64,000 nt of DNA from Bemisia tabaci. Its lineage: Eukaryota; Arthropoda; Insecta; Hemiptera; Aleyrodidae. Positions 1 through 11,256 of the stretch are shown here, piece by piece (the first letter of the stretch is position 1; every line of letters starts with the position of its first letter). The stretch covers positions 12,357,480-12,421,479 of the forward strand of contig NC_092802.1 in assembly GCF_918797505.1 (NCBI RefSeq), written 5' to 3'. The position numbers and the translations under genes were made by a program. Below the pieces are notes generated by a model that ran no database searches, was not told the DNA's origin, and saw nothing but the letters and a program-made list of their open reading frames with translations.

Positions 1-316
1 ATTAAACCGAAAACCGCACCAAAGCCCGGCGTCCGCCCATCGGAATAACCTATAATAACCGAAACCAGCCACTCCTCGCCGGGAAGCTCGAAACGGGTTT
101 GGTTCTTTTTTTATTTTTTAGCCTCATCCAAAATATGATCGCGGGCTCTTAGCGGCTCACGGTGTTTTAATAAATTACGTTTGTCTAACGGGACGAATTT
201 TTCAATCACGACTGCCCACGGAAGAGTTGGAGGATTGGCGCTCAGCAGTGAACATCGCCGATGTCGAGTCGTTGAATTGAACAGCGTTGTGCGACGTGGC
301 ACGTAAATTCTCGTTG
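1..316. other. No recognisable feature
   Basis: I see no coding signal, no inverted repeat and no relative elsewhere in the window. Short frames here have no recognisable composition. Confidence 0.4.
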
Positions 317-816
317 AATGGAGATGTTGCATGTGTGAGGAATTTGCGATTTGACCATGATTTTTATGTAAAAGTTCGCGAGAAACACGATGGTGCCACT
401 GGTTTTCTCTGAAATTAACTCTCAAGCTCAAAAAAAGCTCTCAAGTTGAGGCCAAAATGGAGGGGATACCCCACGCTACCCTGAGAGTCCACTCTACATC
501 AAGACAAACTCTCCATGCAAAGATAGGAAAAAAATACGTTAGCAGGGTTGCTGTTGCTGTCGTGTTTTCAGTTTTGGAGTCGCCAAATAAAGCGGCAGCC
601 CTGTCAATGTATTTGCTCCCCATCTTTGCATGGAGAGTTTGTCTTGATGCATGTAGAGGTGGACTTTCAGGATAGCGTGGCCTCAACTTGAGAGCTTTTT
701 TTGAGCTTGGGAGTTAATTTTAGAGAAAACCAGTGGCACCATCGGGTTTCTCGCGAACTTGTACAGAAGAATCAACTGCCAAATCGCGAATTCCTCATAC
801 CTGCAACACCTCCATT
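317..816. mobile_element. Foldback element, AATGGAGATGTTGCA termini (copy 1)
   Basis: This 500 bp element has 15 bp ends, AATGGAGATGTTGCA on the left and its near complement on the right. The arms are palindromic for most of their length: the block with CGCGAGAAACACGATGGTGC near 380 returns inverted near 740. A second copy of almost the same length (499 bp) lies at 17864-18362, which fixes both ends. The several short frames across it on both strands are by-products of the palindrome. No transposase is present, so it is non-autonomous. Confidence 0.8.
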
Positions 817-1370
817 TATGGTGTATATTCCGGGAAAATCTGGGATTCCTCGGGGAATGAAAAATTTCAGGGAGAATCAGCGAATCTGTCTCGGAAAGTG
901 GGAATCTCTTCTTCTACCGCTTCGAGACTAATTTTTCCGTTTAACAGGGTTGCCACCGATCGTAAGCTCAAGAGTATATCCTTTTTTGGGGTGACTGGGT
1001 GAATTTTGCAACAGTTCGGTCTTGAAACGGCACTCTTCCTCAGCGCGACAGTATTATCGATAGGAGAAGAAATTTCAAAGATTACCCTGTCGATTCGGCA
1101 ACCACCGTCTCAAGCACTTCCGACGCACTCGCTCAAAATTAATTAACCTCGCTCAAAAACATCTCAACTTCTTTCTCGGATTTCGTGTTTCAGTGAAAAT
1201 GTGCAGGCGCACGTTCGTCTTCAGCGGTTTGAGTGGTGAATGACAGGGCTGTCGCAGCCAAGAAAATCGATAATTTTTTACTCGTTTTTATTTGCTGAAG
1301 ATGCTAGTAAAATAATACTCATAGACGCTATCTTTCATTCAGAGATCCGCATACTTCTATATCTCTTTTT
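817..1370. repeat. Phrase-repeat fragment and truncated CAGGGTTGCCA end
   Basis: At 830-925 the sequence repeats variants of GGGAATC/GGGAAAATC, the body motif of the intact element at 48755-49085. Near 944 a CAGGGTTGCCACC terminus appears, resembling the ends of 20513-20811. No partner ends are visible, so both look like fragments. Nothing recognisable lies between 1000 and 1370. Confidence 0.4.
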
Positions 1371-1379
1371 TGTCCAAGA

Positions 1380-1870
1380 TAGAGTACCTGTATAGCGAGA
1401 GGATGGACAGATCGCTTCATGGAGATCTTAGGGCCGAAACGTGCAGCCATCCTTCTAACCAACTTCTAACACCCAAAATTTCACTGCCAGTCTGCAAATT
1501 CCAATTCTAACTAAGATGGCCACAAATGTACAGAAATGAGCGTTCCTCCGTAAAAATGAGTAAATTTAGGCAAAAACTGAGTCAATTAATTGGTATATAA
1601 ACGACGGTCCGTATTAGTTAATCGTTCTGGATAATTGAAATTCATAGGTTGGCTGCATTTCTGGGCCCTAACTTTATTCGCAGAAGCATCGTAAAGCACG
1701 TATTTGACTTATAGTATTTGCATTTTACCCATTTTTTAAGGAAGAACGCTCATTTATGATCATTCCTGTCCATCTTGGTTGAATATCGGAATTTGAAGAT
1801 TGGCACAGTGAAATTTTTTTGTAGAAGGTTGGCTGCCCTTTTGGGCTCTTTAAGCTCTATATTTCGACAT
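1380..1870. repeat. Degenerate foldback element related to 18583-18951
   Basis: The left part contains AACTAAGATGGCCA and AATGAGCGTTCCTCC. The right part contains their inverted counterparts (GGAAGAACGCTCATT, CCATCTTGGTTGAA) near 1740-1785. TTGGCTGC and GGGCCC blocks mirror each other further out. The left edge, GAGTACCTGTATAGCGAGAG, matches the left end of 18583-18951. Edges are approximate. Confidence 0.55.
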
Positions 1871-2253
1871 GCTCATACTCTAACTGTAGTCATATTCAGT
1901 CATTCCCAAACTTCCTGCTTATACAAAGTTGGGCGCGTTAAATTTTGATGAAGGTATGTGCTGTATCATCCCAGCTCAGATCCTGTTCGTCAATAAGCTC
2001 ATCTCTCCGCGTTATTTCTTCTCCGAGACTTTGATAATAAATCAAGCAACGTAATTACGCACGGACTTGATAGATAAATACACAGTGATCGCAGTTCGAA
2101 AAGGTAAAAAGTGTGCGACTAGATACATCCGCAGTGAAAAATGGCTGGAACTTGTAAAAGTCATAACCCAGCGAACTGAACGGCACACCGTTGCCTATCG
2201 GTGGATAAAAGGTGTTATTTAAGTCATGACGTTCACATGAAGGTCCCTTAATT
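1871..2253. other. No recognisable feature
   Basis: I see no coding, RNA or repeat signal beyond AT-rich DNA. Confidence 0.35.
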
Positions 2254-2322
2254 CTGCTACGCTGAGGAAAAACGTCGTATGAGCATTCAGATGTTGCAAC
2301 TTTCACCCGAGGAAATATTTAT
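2254..2322. mobile_element. CTGCCGTG-family MITE, left fragment
   Basis: It starts CTGCTACGCTGAGGAAAAAC and carries the family's next block (CGTCGTATGAGCATTC). The right half is missing, and the sequence runs straight into a truncated GGATCTAGAGTCC-family copy at 2323. Confidence 0.6.
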
Positions 2323-2525
2323 GAGTCCAAACCCTTAAAAACATCGACAAGAAAAAATATTCTTGATTCAATCAGATTTAAGCTTAAATCAAGAACCAAG
2401 CCTCTTAATTTGAGCGGATTTCCTTTTGATTTAAGCTTAAATCTGACCGAATCAAGAGTATTTTTTCTTGTCAATGTTTTCAAGAGTCTGGACTCTAGAT
2501 CCAATGTGTATTTTTTTTTCCAGTG
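2323..2525. mobile_element. CACTGG/GGATCTAGAGTCC MITE, left end lost
   Basis: It shares the family's palindromic body: GAGTCC, then CAAGAAAAA, TTGATTCAATC, AAGCTTAAATC, and the mirror image ending CCAGTG. The first roughly 25 bp, including CACTGG, are absent. Frames on both strands across it are artefacts of the palindrome. Confidence 0.8.
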
Positions 2526-2918
2526 CAGGAAAAGTTTCATGAAAATCGATCATGGATCAGAAAATTCCGAGTGCTTCAAATATTTGGTTTATTTCACTAA
2601 ATACGTGGATTTTTTTAATCAAACGAGTGTCAATTCATTTAAGCAACAAATCAGGAAATCTAGTCTGAAATATCAGGAAAATATCTGAAAAAGATTACAC
2701 GGAAAGGCAACAGCCGGACGGCTAATCCAAATTCGGTCGGACAACAGCTCATCTCGTTTGTCGACTTCTGCAATCATAAAACTATTACCCATAACGACAC
2801 AATACTCAAACCATAATTTAATAACTCCGGACGCCTCGTCTACCCCATTCCGTAAGAAATCGCGCAATCGTGATGAAAAATACCGGTAGATACGTTGTTG
2901 ATCCTCGGTGGAGAGGAG
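2526..2918. other. No gene seen
   Basis: A short run of TCAGGAAAAT phrases at 2650-2685 resembles the phrase-repeat family of 37497-37734 but has no ends. Nothing else is recognisable. Confidence 0.35.
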
Positions 2919-3073
2919 CAGTGGCGGAGCGTGAATGATCGATTATCGATATTTCCCCATTTGAAGCCATGGCAAAGAATCGATTATCAAGATGCTCGTT
3001 GCGAACACCCTGTCTATCGATCCTTTTTCATAAGTTTAAATGGCAGATCAATCGATGTATCGCAAAGCACGCG
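2919..3073. mobile_element. CAGTGGCGTGGCG-family MITE (hAT-like), right end lost
   Basis: It begins CAGTGGCGGAGCGTGAATGA and follows the family plan: ATCGATTATCGATAT, CCATTTGAAGC, GTTGCGAACACCC, TCGATCCTTTTTCATA, ATCGATGTATCGC. It stops at CACGC before the terminal GCCACTG. The family is best defined at 29301-29464, where it has an 8 bp TSD. Confidence 0.75.
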
Positions 3074-3349
3074 GAAAGAAGGAATCCTGGAAATGATCTC
3101 AATGTTTCCTGGCGCGGAGCATCAATTTCCAGTCGCTCCAGCGCGCGCCAGTTTGTCACGGAGGACTATAACAATAACTCGTCAACCCGTTGAGAAATTA
3201 AGCTCGCGGCGCGGGGTATATCTTCTTGCAGTGGCGCTGAGGGTATGGGAACAGGGATGCTAGGGATTGAGGGGAATGACCGCCTTTTGAGGAATCTTCG
3301 CAGAATGTGCGGGACCGACTTCAGCAAAACTGAGGACGTGCTGAAGGTA

Positions 3350-4378
3350 CACTGAAAAAAATGAGTTAGCGTCAGATGACTAAAAATGGTTTCTATACAC
3401 TAACTCATATTGTGTGATTTGGACACACATGATTTTTGGTTTCTGTACACTAACCACTATTAGTGCTGGGAACTAATTCCGCTACTCTAATTCGCATTCG
3501 GTAGGGTTGGGTCAACCTAACCTCAAAACTGAGAGAGGAGAAAACGGCTTAGCGAATGATAACTGGACAATACTTTCAGGAAAAGAAGATTTCTTAAAAG
3601 ATGAGAGGTAAAAATCAACTGACCGGTTCCAAATGAACGACAGAGGAAAGGAATATCCCATAGGTATGTGCAAGTAGACAGAATTATCCTTTAGAGAGAC
3701 ACACACTCACACATGAAACGGTAGCGAATGTTCACACTGAATAAACATATCTCGTCCGAACACTTGAGATATTCTTTTGAAATTACGGGAGAACACGAAC
3801 TATAGAAGTAAGCAGTAAGTTCACAGATTTTCGTAAAATATAAACTGAACGCGGAACGCTTTAATCGCAATTTAATACAGAAGATTGACGACTCCAACGA
3901 ATATCATGCTTGTTTACGTTTTGAATCGAACAGACGATTTCTAACCTTAACAGGTTTATTTATGTTGCTTTCGAACGTTTTCAAGAAAGAGAGGACACTA
4001 TAAATCATACCGGGAGTATTTACATTGTCAAACGAGCCCGAAATTTCACATTTTAATTGATTTTCACGAGCTGACGCGATTGAGGCTGTTGTACCGACGC
4101 CACTTTTTCGAAACTAAATAAATGTAACGGACAATGTGGCAGTTAGTGTTGAGGGCGAATTAGTTTGACCCGAAGGTGAATTTGTCTTACCACAGCGCTA
4201 ATTTTACAGCTAGTGCTGTTTTCCAATTCTGGTTCGCGCTCTAGTAAAGTCAAGTCAGCGTATGAAGCGAATTGATTGGTGCTTCAGTACAATAAATTAG
4301 TTCTGAAGCCTAATTTTGATTCTACTTGGCGAGAACTTACCAAATTAGTTCTCAACGCTAACTACTTTTTTTTCAGTG
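3350..4378. mobile_element. 1.03 kb CACTGAAAAAAATGAGTTAG element
   Basis: The left end is CACTGAAAAAAATGAGTTAG and the right end CTAACTACTTTTTTTTCAGTG, with a TA dinucleotide immediately outside both (3348-3349 and 4379-4380). Sub-terminal motifs such as ACACTAAC and AATTAGTTCT recur at both ends. The interior has two minus-strand frames of 64-68 codons that I do not recognise, so a transposase cannot be claimed. The CACTG end and 2 bp TSD group it with the families at 13651, 15755 and 43644. Confidence 0.7.
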
Positions 4379-5227
4379 TACTGCTGTCATTAATTGTCGC
4401 GGAACATTCCTCGTCGCGAACCGCACTGAGTCCGGAATTTTCTGAAAATTCCCAAAATTACGCAACTTGAAGAAATGTTAAGCCGCAATCACACGCTGAA
4501 TGTGGAAGTCAGCAGTCATCGCTCAACAGCTGAAATTTCGCAAATTCGAGTTACTTTCATCTTAATGTGTACAAATCTATTCGAATAGTTCAGACAAATC
4601 CGACATTATCCGATGGTCGCAGAGAATCGTTGCTGAATTTTGCGCGGCAATTCAGCCGCGCCATTTTTTTTTGAAAATTCAGGCATCGGGCCGATGACTA
4701 CCACATTCAAGCCACATTCAGCTCCCGCATTCAGCTTGTGATTATGCGGCTAAGCTTCATAATGCGAATATTTAAGGTGATTTGTCTAGGTTTGTAAGGT
4801 GGTCGAACGAGCATGCGGTATATCGCATCGATTATGTCTAAAATCTCGGGAGATTTTTTTAAGTTTTTAGTCAAAATAAGGACGATAGCTCATGCGCATG
4901 GGCCTAAAGACTCATTCTAAACCAAAAATCGGTGGAATTCAGAGAAGTGAAAGCAGGATTCTTTTTGGGGAAAAAGGAAATTTGTATCGGGTGGAAGGCT
5001 TTTTTTCCAAGAAGGACTTCGCTTTTATTTCTCTGAATTTTGCTAATTTTTTGGTACGCAATGATTTAAATGTAAAAATTCACTCAATTTTTTGAGAGAA
5101 GATTTTTAAGATAAATACCGTCAAAATCTACGGAAAACAAGAAAGGCTCTAATTTCCGTCACGAAATTCACACGAGGTCTGTAAGATATAATGACTGTTC
5201 GCGTTATAAATGAAACATTGGATAAAA
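4379..5227. other. No recognisable feature
   Basis: AT-rich DNA without coding signal. An 874-base search by eye found no inverted repeat or relative in the window. Confidence 0.35.
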
Positions 5228-5443
5228 CTCTCTAGGATCCAGATTCTAGGGTCTTAATCAATTTGACAAGAAAGTATTCTTTTGAACTAATCGGAGTTTT
5301 GCTTAAATCGAGAGCCAAGCATCTTTATCAATGTGGATTTCCTTTTTATTCAAGCAAAAAACCGTTTGAGTCAGGAGTGTTTTTTCTCTTCAGATTTTTT
5401 AAAAGTTTTGACTCTGGGTTCAAGAGACTTTTTTTCGAGTGAA
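5228..5443. mobile_element. Old CACTGG/GGATCTAGAGTCC MITE
   Basis: A heavily diverged copy: AGGATCCAGATTCTAGGGTC at the left and GACTCTGGGTTCAAG at the right, with TTGACAAGAAA, GCTTAAATC and GGATTTCC in order. The CACTG ends have decayed. Confidence 0.6.
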
Positions 5444-5638
5444 TACGAAGACGGAAAAACTGGAATGAACTGGAAAAAAAAAAAAAAAACGAGCGATACC
5501 TCGCAACTAGGACCGTTAACACATACGCACTGACGTTACGGTTTTTGCTTCAAAATACGGAAAAATTTACAGTGAATTCAATTCAATTTCCGAGAACCGG
5601 TCATGCCACACGGAGGCAGAGAATGTGGCAGGTACATA

Positions 5639-5867
5639 CACTGGAAAAAAAAAACACATTGGATCTAGAGTCCAGACTCTTGAAACCATTGACAAGAAAA
5701 AGGACTCTTGATTCAATCGGATTTTTGCTTGAATCAAAAGGAAATCCGCTTAAATTAAGAGGCTTGGTTCTTGATATAAGCTAGATTCTGATTGAATCAA
5801 GAGTACTTTTTCTTGTCGATGTTTTTAAGAGTCTGCACTCTAGATCCAATGTGTTTCTTTTCCCGTG
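5639..5867. mobile_element. CACTGG/GGATCTAGAGTCC MITE
   Basis: It runs from CACTGGAAAAAAAAAACACA to its mirror image ending CCCGTG and is palindromic over nearly its whole length. TA precedes it. It abuts the next copy so closely that the two share the CGTG junction. Confidence 0.85.
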
Positions 5868-6097
5868 TGGGAAAAAAAGTCTGGTGGATCTACAGTCCAG
5901 ACTCTTAATAATATTGACAAAAAAATACTCTTGATTCAATCAGATTTAAGCTTAAATCAAGAACCAAGCCTCTTAATTTGAGCGGATTTCCGTTTGATTT
6001 AAGCATAAATCTGATTGAATCTAGAGTATTTTTTCTTGTCAATGTTTTCAAGAGTCTGGACTCTAGATCTAATGTTTTTTTTTTTTTTTTTCCAGTG
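5865..6097. mobile_element. CACTGG/GGATCTAGAGTCC MITE, abutting copy
   Basis: It starts within CGTGTGGGAAAAAAAGTC and ends TTTTTCCAGTG. Its right half is nearly consensus, followed by a T run of about 17. The two back-to-back copies may come from insertion of one into the terminus of the other. Confidence 0.8.
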
Positions 6098-6479
6098 CGG
6101 TCAACGATCAAAAAAGCACGATTAGGTGTCGCGAATCGGCAACCTTGCTCATAAAATGTTCCGAGGAAGATTCATCGAACGACTCTCCGCGTTCGGAGCC
6201 GCCATGGCATCCCAGCGCCGTCTGCCGGGGAGGTTATGACAATTTGATTGGGGACGGAACGGCGAACGGCACCTGATGCGATCAACGGCCGCGTCCGTTT
6301 CGATATTTTTCCTGCAGCGCATAGGGACAGTCGCTCTTCGATATATTGATCCGAGAGACCTCGATGCGGAGTTAATGCTTTTATGCGCGCACCGGACGTC
6401 AGAGTGATAGGAAACTGCCGAGCCTGTAATCACGGTGCCGCATGGGTTGTCTATCTTCCGATGCAGAGAGCCATTTTGC
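6098..6479. other. No recognisable feature
   Basis: A 94-codon minus-strand frame (6149-6433) crosses GC-richer DNA. It has no motif I recognise and I do not call it a gene. Confidence 0.3.
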
Positions 6480-6630
6480 CGCGCGCTAGGCGTGAATGAT
6501 CGATTATCGATATTTTTCCAGAAGAAGCTACGGTAAAGAATCGATTATTGAGGTGTCTGTTGCGAACACCCGGTTTATCGATCCTTTTCCATAGATTTAT
6601 ATGGCAGATAAATCGATTTATCGCAAAATT
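6480..6630. mobile_element. CAGTGGCGTGGCG-family MITE, decayed
   Basis: The block TGAATGATCGATTATCGATA, the pair GGTAAAGAATCGATTA and GTTGCGAACACCC, and ATCGATTTATCGCAAA are in family order. Both terminal CAGTGGCG repeats have been lost. Confidence 0.6.
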
Positions 6631-6851
6631 AAGTGAGGTGAACTTTGGTCCTCGCGGTTTTCAGCTGAGCGGGAAAAAATGAACTGTGGTGTCTGCACTC
6701 TGCACGGCGACCCGCATTAAATCTTTACAGCATATCGAGGTGTTACACGTCTAGGCGATTATATTTTGCCTCTACGACGGAGATTTTTTAAAGCTCTGCT
6801 TTTCAGCCCTGCTTTTTTAGCTTCGCATGTGTTTCCGTGTTTTCAGTCGTA

Positions 6852-7134
6852 CACCGGAAAAAAAAACACATTGGATCTAGAGTCCAGACTCTTAAAAACA
6901 TCGACAAAAAAAAAGATACTCTTGATTCAATCAGATTTAAGCTTAAATCAAGAACCAAGCCTCTTAATTTAAGCGGATTTCCTTTTGATTTAAGCAAAAA
7001 TCCGATTGAATCAAGAGTATTTTTTCTTGTTTATGTTTTTAAGAGAATGTGTTTGTGTTTTTTAGAGTGCTGTAAAGCGACTTGTATGTATGTATGTTTT
7101 TAAGAGTCTGGACTCTGGATCCAATTTGTTTTTT
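6852..7134. mobile_element. CACTGG/GGATCTAGAGTCC MITE with internal duplication
   Basis: The left end CACCGGAAAAAAAAACACA is preceded by TA. Near the right end the block TATGTTTTTAAGAG occurs twice, at about 7033 and 7089. About 55 bp of foreign sequence, including GTATGTATGTATG, lies between them, so the right arm has been interrupted or re-copied. The final CCAGTG is missing. Confidence 0.75.
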
Positions 7135-7577
7135 GTAAAGAATTACGTAATTTACGGACGGCCCCACATGCCTATAGGATCCCGGATCGATCTAGCAACC
7201 CCGGTGACTCCGAGCTTAAAGTTGATTCATGGAACCGGACAGCGATTCGCGACGCGGAAATAGGAATCGACTTTTGGCGCAGACGCCGCAGCAGGCGGAC
7301 AGCCACTCATATTCATTATCGTGTCAAATCGCCCGTCGCGTCCTGAAGCCGTTACGCGGAAAGTAAACACGGCTCAGATTTATGTCTGCGATACCGTGTC
7401 GATGACGTGAGTTATGCGCTGAGAGATCCCCGGAAAATTGCTTTCGATTCGTCGAGTGTTTTTCATATCACGCCGTTCGAAAAACGCAGTTTTAAGACCG
7501 GGGGTGTGGAAAGGGATTAAAGCCTCCGGAAATTGATAAAGTCGCGGCCGCGGTGCGATGAGGCTCGGAGAGTTTTG
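7135..7577. other. No recognisable feature
   Basis: A moderately GC-rich single-copy stretch. I see no convincing exon or repeat. Confidence 0.3.
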
Positions 7578-7710
7578 CAGGGTGTCGACTAGTCCGGAAT
7601 TGCCGGAAAGTCCGGAAATAGTACTGATTTTTCAAGGGCGGTCCGGAAGCACTGAAAAAGTGCGGATCTTCCGCAAGAAGCTTCGGAATTTTTTCCTTCG
7701 TGCCACTCGT
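7578..7710. mobile_element. CAGGGTGTCTAC phrase-repeat element, left fragment
   Basis: It begins CAGGGTGTCGACTAGTCCGG and repeats CCGGAA and CTGAAAAAGTGCGG, like the full copies at 41494-41795 and 60901-61198. The right half is absent. Confidence 0.65.
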
Positions 7711-7767
7711 ATTTTTTCAGTAAAGACTGGAAAGTATACGATCTCCTGCGCGTTGATTTTTAGAGTA

Positions 7768-8019
7768 CTGCTGTGCTAAGGAAAAACGCCGTATGAACAT
7801 TCGAGAGTTGTCAAATTTCCTTCGATAAAATGTTTATTTTTGAGGAAATGTATGGATGTTTTTCCTTGAAATTTTAGGAACTTCGGGTGAAATCGCAAAC
7901 AAAATTATCTGAAAAACTGGAAGGAAAATATTCATTATTTCATCAGGAAATTTGTGTTTTATCAAAGGAAATTTGGCAACGCCTGAAGGTTCATACGACG
8001 TTTTTCCGTAGCAGGGCAG
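7768..8019. mobile_element. CTGCCGTG-family MITE with AGTA target duplication
   Basis: This 252 bp element starts CTGCTGTGCTAAGGAAAAAC and ends TTTTTCCGTAGCAGGGCAG. It is flanked on both sides by AGTA (7764-7767 and 8020-8023). It is one of six copies in this window with an exact 4 bp TSD. Confidence 0.88.
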
Positions 8020-10391
8020 AGTAGCATTTGCCTGCAAGATTGCGATTGTGCAGTCAGTTGATCATCAAGCCACCAATGAAATTTTGGCTTACCTACGAAT
8101 ATTATATCAAAGGCTAAGATCTAAGCACGGCATTTGTTTTAAGCGCGGTGCAATGGAGGACGAAAAGAGTTCTTCTAAATCCTGAATTTTGGCAGTAAAG
8201 AGCCTCATAGCTTGATGATTAGTGAGAGGTGAAAGATATACATTTTAATTTTCTAAAATGAAGGCGGCATTTCAACGCCTGTCCTCTTTTATTCTGTTAC
8301 TTTTTCTTTCTTTCTTTTAATTTTCTTTCTTTCTCTCAATTACCTACAAAGACCGTTTCTGTCTGACGTAATAAACAGTTCAAATACCTCGAAATTGACA
8401 GAGAAAAGACACCTGGTGCTCAGATTTTATGCCTCTCCCGTCACAGGCACCAAAAAATATAGAACGTAGAGGGAAAATAAAAATAAGTTACATCAGTCAC
8501 ATTCAAACAGCTCCTAGGAAAAAACATGTTGAAGTCGTAGAAGATGCTACAGCACTTATGCTCCTGTTCATTGCGAACATCTCAGTTCTCGGAATTCTCC
8601 AGAACCTTCGCTGCGCCGGGCTGAAAAAGCTGTAAAATTGAAGCAGGAACCGAAGCGAGGGCGGAAGAAAATAACAATATAAAAATTGAAAAGTGTGAAG
8701 GCAAGGGACACAGACAAAGGCTCGGGAAATTCGCCGAGCCTTTTGAAAGGACTAGAGGAAGTATGGATGGGGAGGTTTATTCTGAAGAGGGTGGCGTAGA
8801 GACAGATTAGGGGGGGGGGGGGGTGTTGCCTTTGTCACGCTTCAGAAAAGAAAATACTAAACAGGAGTCACAAAAAATGCGGAGGTGATCAGGATAGAGT
8901 ATACTTAAATAATACCCCGTTAGAGTATTTCTCTCCGTAGGTAGGTAGATTGCTGAAATAAAAACGTATCTGCAGTTCATAATAAGCCCTTTGAGTCTCT
9001 CAAAGGGCTCATATAGAAGTGCAGAAACGTCCCTGTCGCATTACTTCGTCTCTATGAGGACCTTCGCGACTCTCTCAAGATATGTCTGCCGGATTGCGCG
9101 TGTGGATCCGAACATTTCGAAATGGAAATTCGTCTAATTTTGATCGAACCTTGCGGTGCCACCACAAGTGTAAAACGTCAGCTCCATCTCTCGACATAAG
9201 GGCTTTCGCTTCGGTACTTTGAAGTCTATGTTTGTGTCAAAGGGTAGAATTTCCTCTTTCAACTCTTGCAGTCATAAAATTGAAAATTCATATATACAGT
9301 GCAATAACCACTTTGAAAGCGTATGAAGTTTGAAGGACGAAGGGCTCGATAGCTTAAATTACAAATTACCAGCGGAAGTATAGGTACCTCTTGATGTTTC
9401 TTTTTTTCACTCTTTGAAGCTTGTCATATTGTGGAACGGATCACATCATAAACTCAGCACCTAAAACTTTTTTGGTTTTAAATTCAGACGTCGACCTAAG
9501 TCGAGAAACACAGTCCTCAAACAGTATGCAATTTGCGTTTTTGTTAACCTAGGGGTGAAGAATAATGAATGAAACAGGATTGAAATGCATGTGCCAAATA
9601 ACGGTAGCATCCCAAACGATTAGTGTGGCTGCGCTGCAATGGAAACGTTCACTTATTTATAAAACATTAATTTAGTTTTGAGTATTTTGTATCATTAAAA
9701 TCTTATATTGTTCATCCACGTCTGAATTGCCTCAAAAAATAAATTAAAAAAGTTACCCTCTCAGAAAAAGGGAAATCGCTTGTTGTTGTTAATAAAAAAA
9801 AGACGTCGACTTACGATTTTAAATTTCGAATTACAGCTAAGCAACTTGTTGATGTCTCTCTTTCATCTTGATGTACAAAAAGGATGGCATTTCTCATTTT
9901 TTAAGAGTTACTCAAGCAATTTTGAATTTACTACATCTTTTGTCCGATGAACATGATGCATCACTAATGAAGATAACAGTGAATTGAAAAAATGCGTAAA
10001 ATCCTCGGTAACTATTTTATTACTATTAATTTAAATTTAATAAAATTGGAAAGCAATTAAACGATTCATGAGCCGATGATTTTACGATAACTACAATTTT
10101 AAAAGAAAAATTTCGACTACTTGATAAATGAACAACCTTGCAGAATCTTTAAAAAAAAACAACGAACGCAACTACAAGTAGATGCACCTTATTTTATCGC
10201 CTCCAAAGAACAGGTGCGTCATAAATGTACGAGTCGAATCATTAAAAATTAAATCCTAGAGGGTGAGATCTTATCCTCGCAGACAAATTTTCTCAGCGGT
10301 AAGGCGTTGGTCGGGGGTCATGGCCAAAGGCAATAAAATTCACCTCGGTACATCACTGTCAGTTTGCTCTTAAATTTCCGAATCCCCTCAA
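8020..10391. other. 2.4 kb without a recognised gene
   Basis: This stretch is mostly AT-rich single-copy sequence. It contains CTTT-rich microsatellite DNA at 8290-8335, a run of 14 G at 8810-8823, and a perfect 11 bp hairpin at 8985-9009. No reading frame here has a recognisable family. It could be intron or intergenic DNA. Confidence 0.4.
8985..9009. repeat. Perfect 11 bp hairpin, 3 b loop
   Basis: AGCCCTTTGAG is followed by TCT and then CTCAAAGGGCT. No flanking T run or gene is present to suggest a transcript terminator. Confidence 0.6.
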
Positions 10392-10525
10392 TTCGTCGCC
10401 CGTATGACGTAAGGGCATATCTCTATTTCGACATGAGCCGTGGAAAGCATCTACTCATACGGAGCGCAGGGCTCATGCGGAAATATAGATATGCCCTAAC
10501 TTCAGAGGATCGACGAATTGACACT
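10392..10525. repeat. Foldback element with GGCATATCT arms
   Basis: The left arm (TTCGTCG, CGTAAGGGCATATCTCTA, CATGAGCC) is mirrored on the right (GGCTCATG, ATAGATATGCCCTAAC, CGACGAA). The centre CATGAGCC...GGCTCATG resembles the loop region of the foldbacks at 48297 and 51263, so it may be a distant relative. Confidence 0.6.
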
Positions 10526-10882
10526 GAGAGAGAAGACTTTTATCCAAGCATCCGTTTGACAACCCTGTGACAATAAAACGGGATTGTGCCGGCACAACCC
10601 TCTTACATAGTTGCAAAGCACAATATGAGCGCGGCTTGGGACAAGTGCATTTGACCTCGTTGAATTTCTTACCATTGTTTAATCGGAGAGTTTGTTTCTG
10701 TATACTGATTTGCATGTGGAATTGCGGAGATTTTAACTTTACGGGCTGTCGTGGTGAGGGGGCGAACGAGTGCTACAAGGATTATGTGACGATTTTTCCC
10801 GACTTATCTCCCCAAACGCCTCCGTTATGAAGTACCCAACGCCAGGGAAAGGTCCTCATATTAATTGAATGACACTTTAGGA

Positions 10883-11256
10883 CAGTGTTCGAAACTCACA
10901 GGCGCCAACGCGCCAAATGCGCCTGAAAAATGAAGGCTCTGCGCCAACGTGGCCCCTAAAAATTGCCCCCTAAAAATCTGAATTTTCATATTAGGTGATT
11001 ATTCGAAATTTTAAGCGCCACAAATTAAGGATTTTTTTATTCTTCACGATTTCATCGTTTGTGCTTTTGTCTTCCCCAAGTTACTGCTACTTACTGATTC
11101 TGTTACGAAAACATCTTGCGTCTAACTTTCGCTGAATGCGCCGTATTATATGGGCAGAAAGTCAATTTGGTCCCTAAAAAATCTTCAATGACGCCTAAAA
11201 ATGGGGCTTGATGCGCCACATGGCTCCTAAAACTCAAAGGTGAGTTTCGAACACTG
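10883..11256. mobile_element. hAT-like MITE, CAGTGTTCGAAACTCAC ends, 8 bp TSD
   Basis: It starts CAGTGTTCGAAACTCACAGG and ends GTGAGTTTCGAACACTG. The octamer CTTTAGGA flanks both sides (10875-10882 and 11257-11264). An 8 bp TSD with CAGTG-type ends is characteristic of hAT transposons. The interior repeats GCGCCA and CCCCTAAAAAT but encodes nothing visible. Confidence 0.88.

Noticed and set aside
8985..9009. Transcription terminator or histone-type stem-loop
   Set aside because: The hairpin is perfect, but there is no T run, no adjacent gene and no match to the histone stem-loop consensus.
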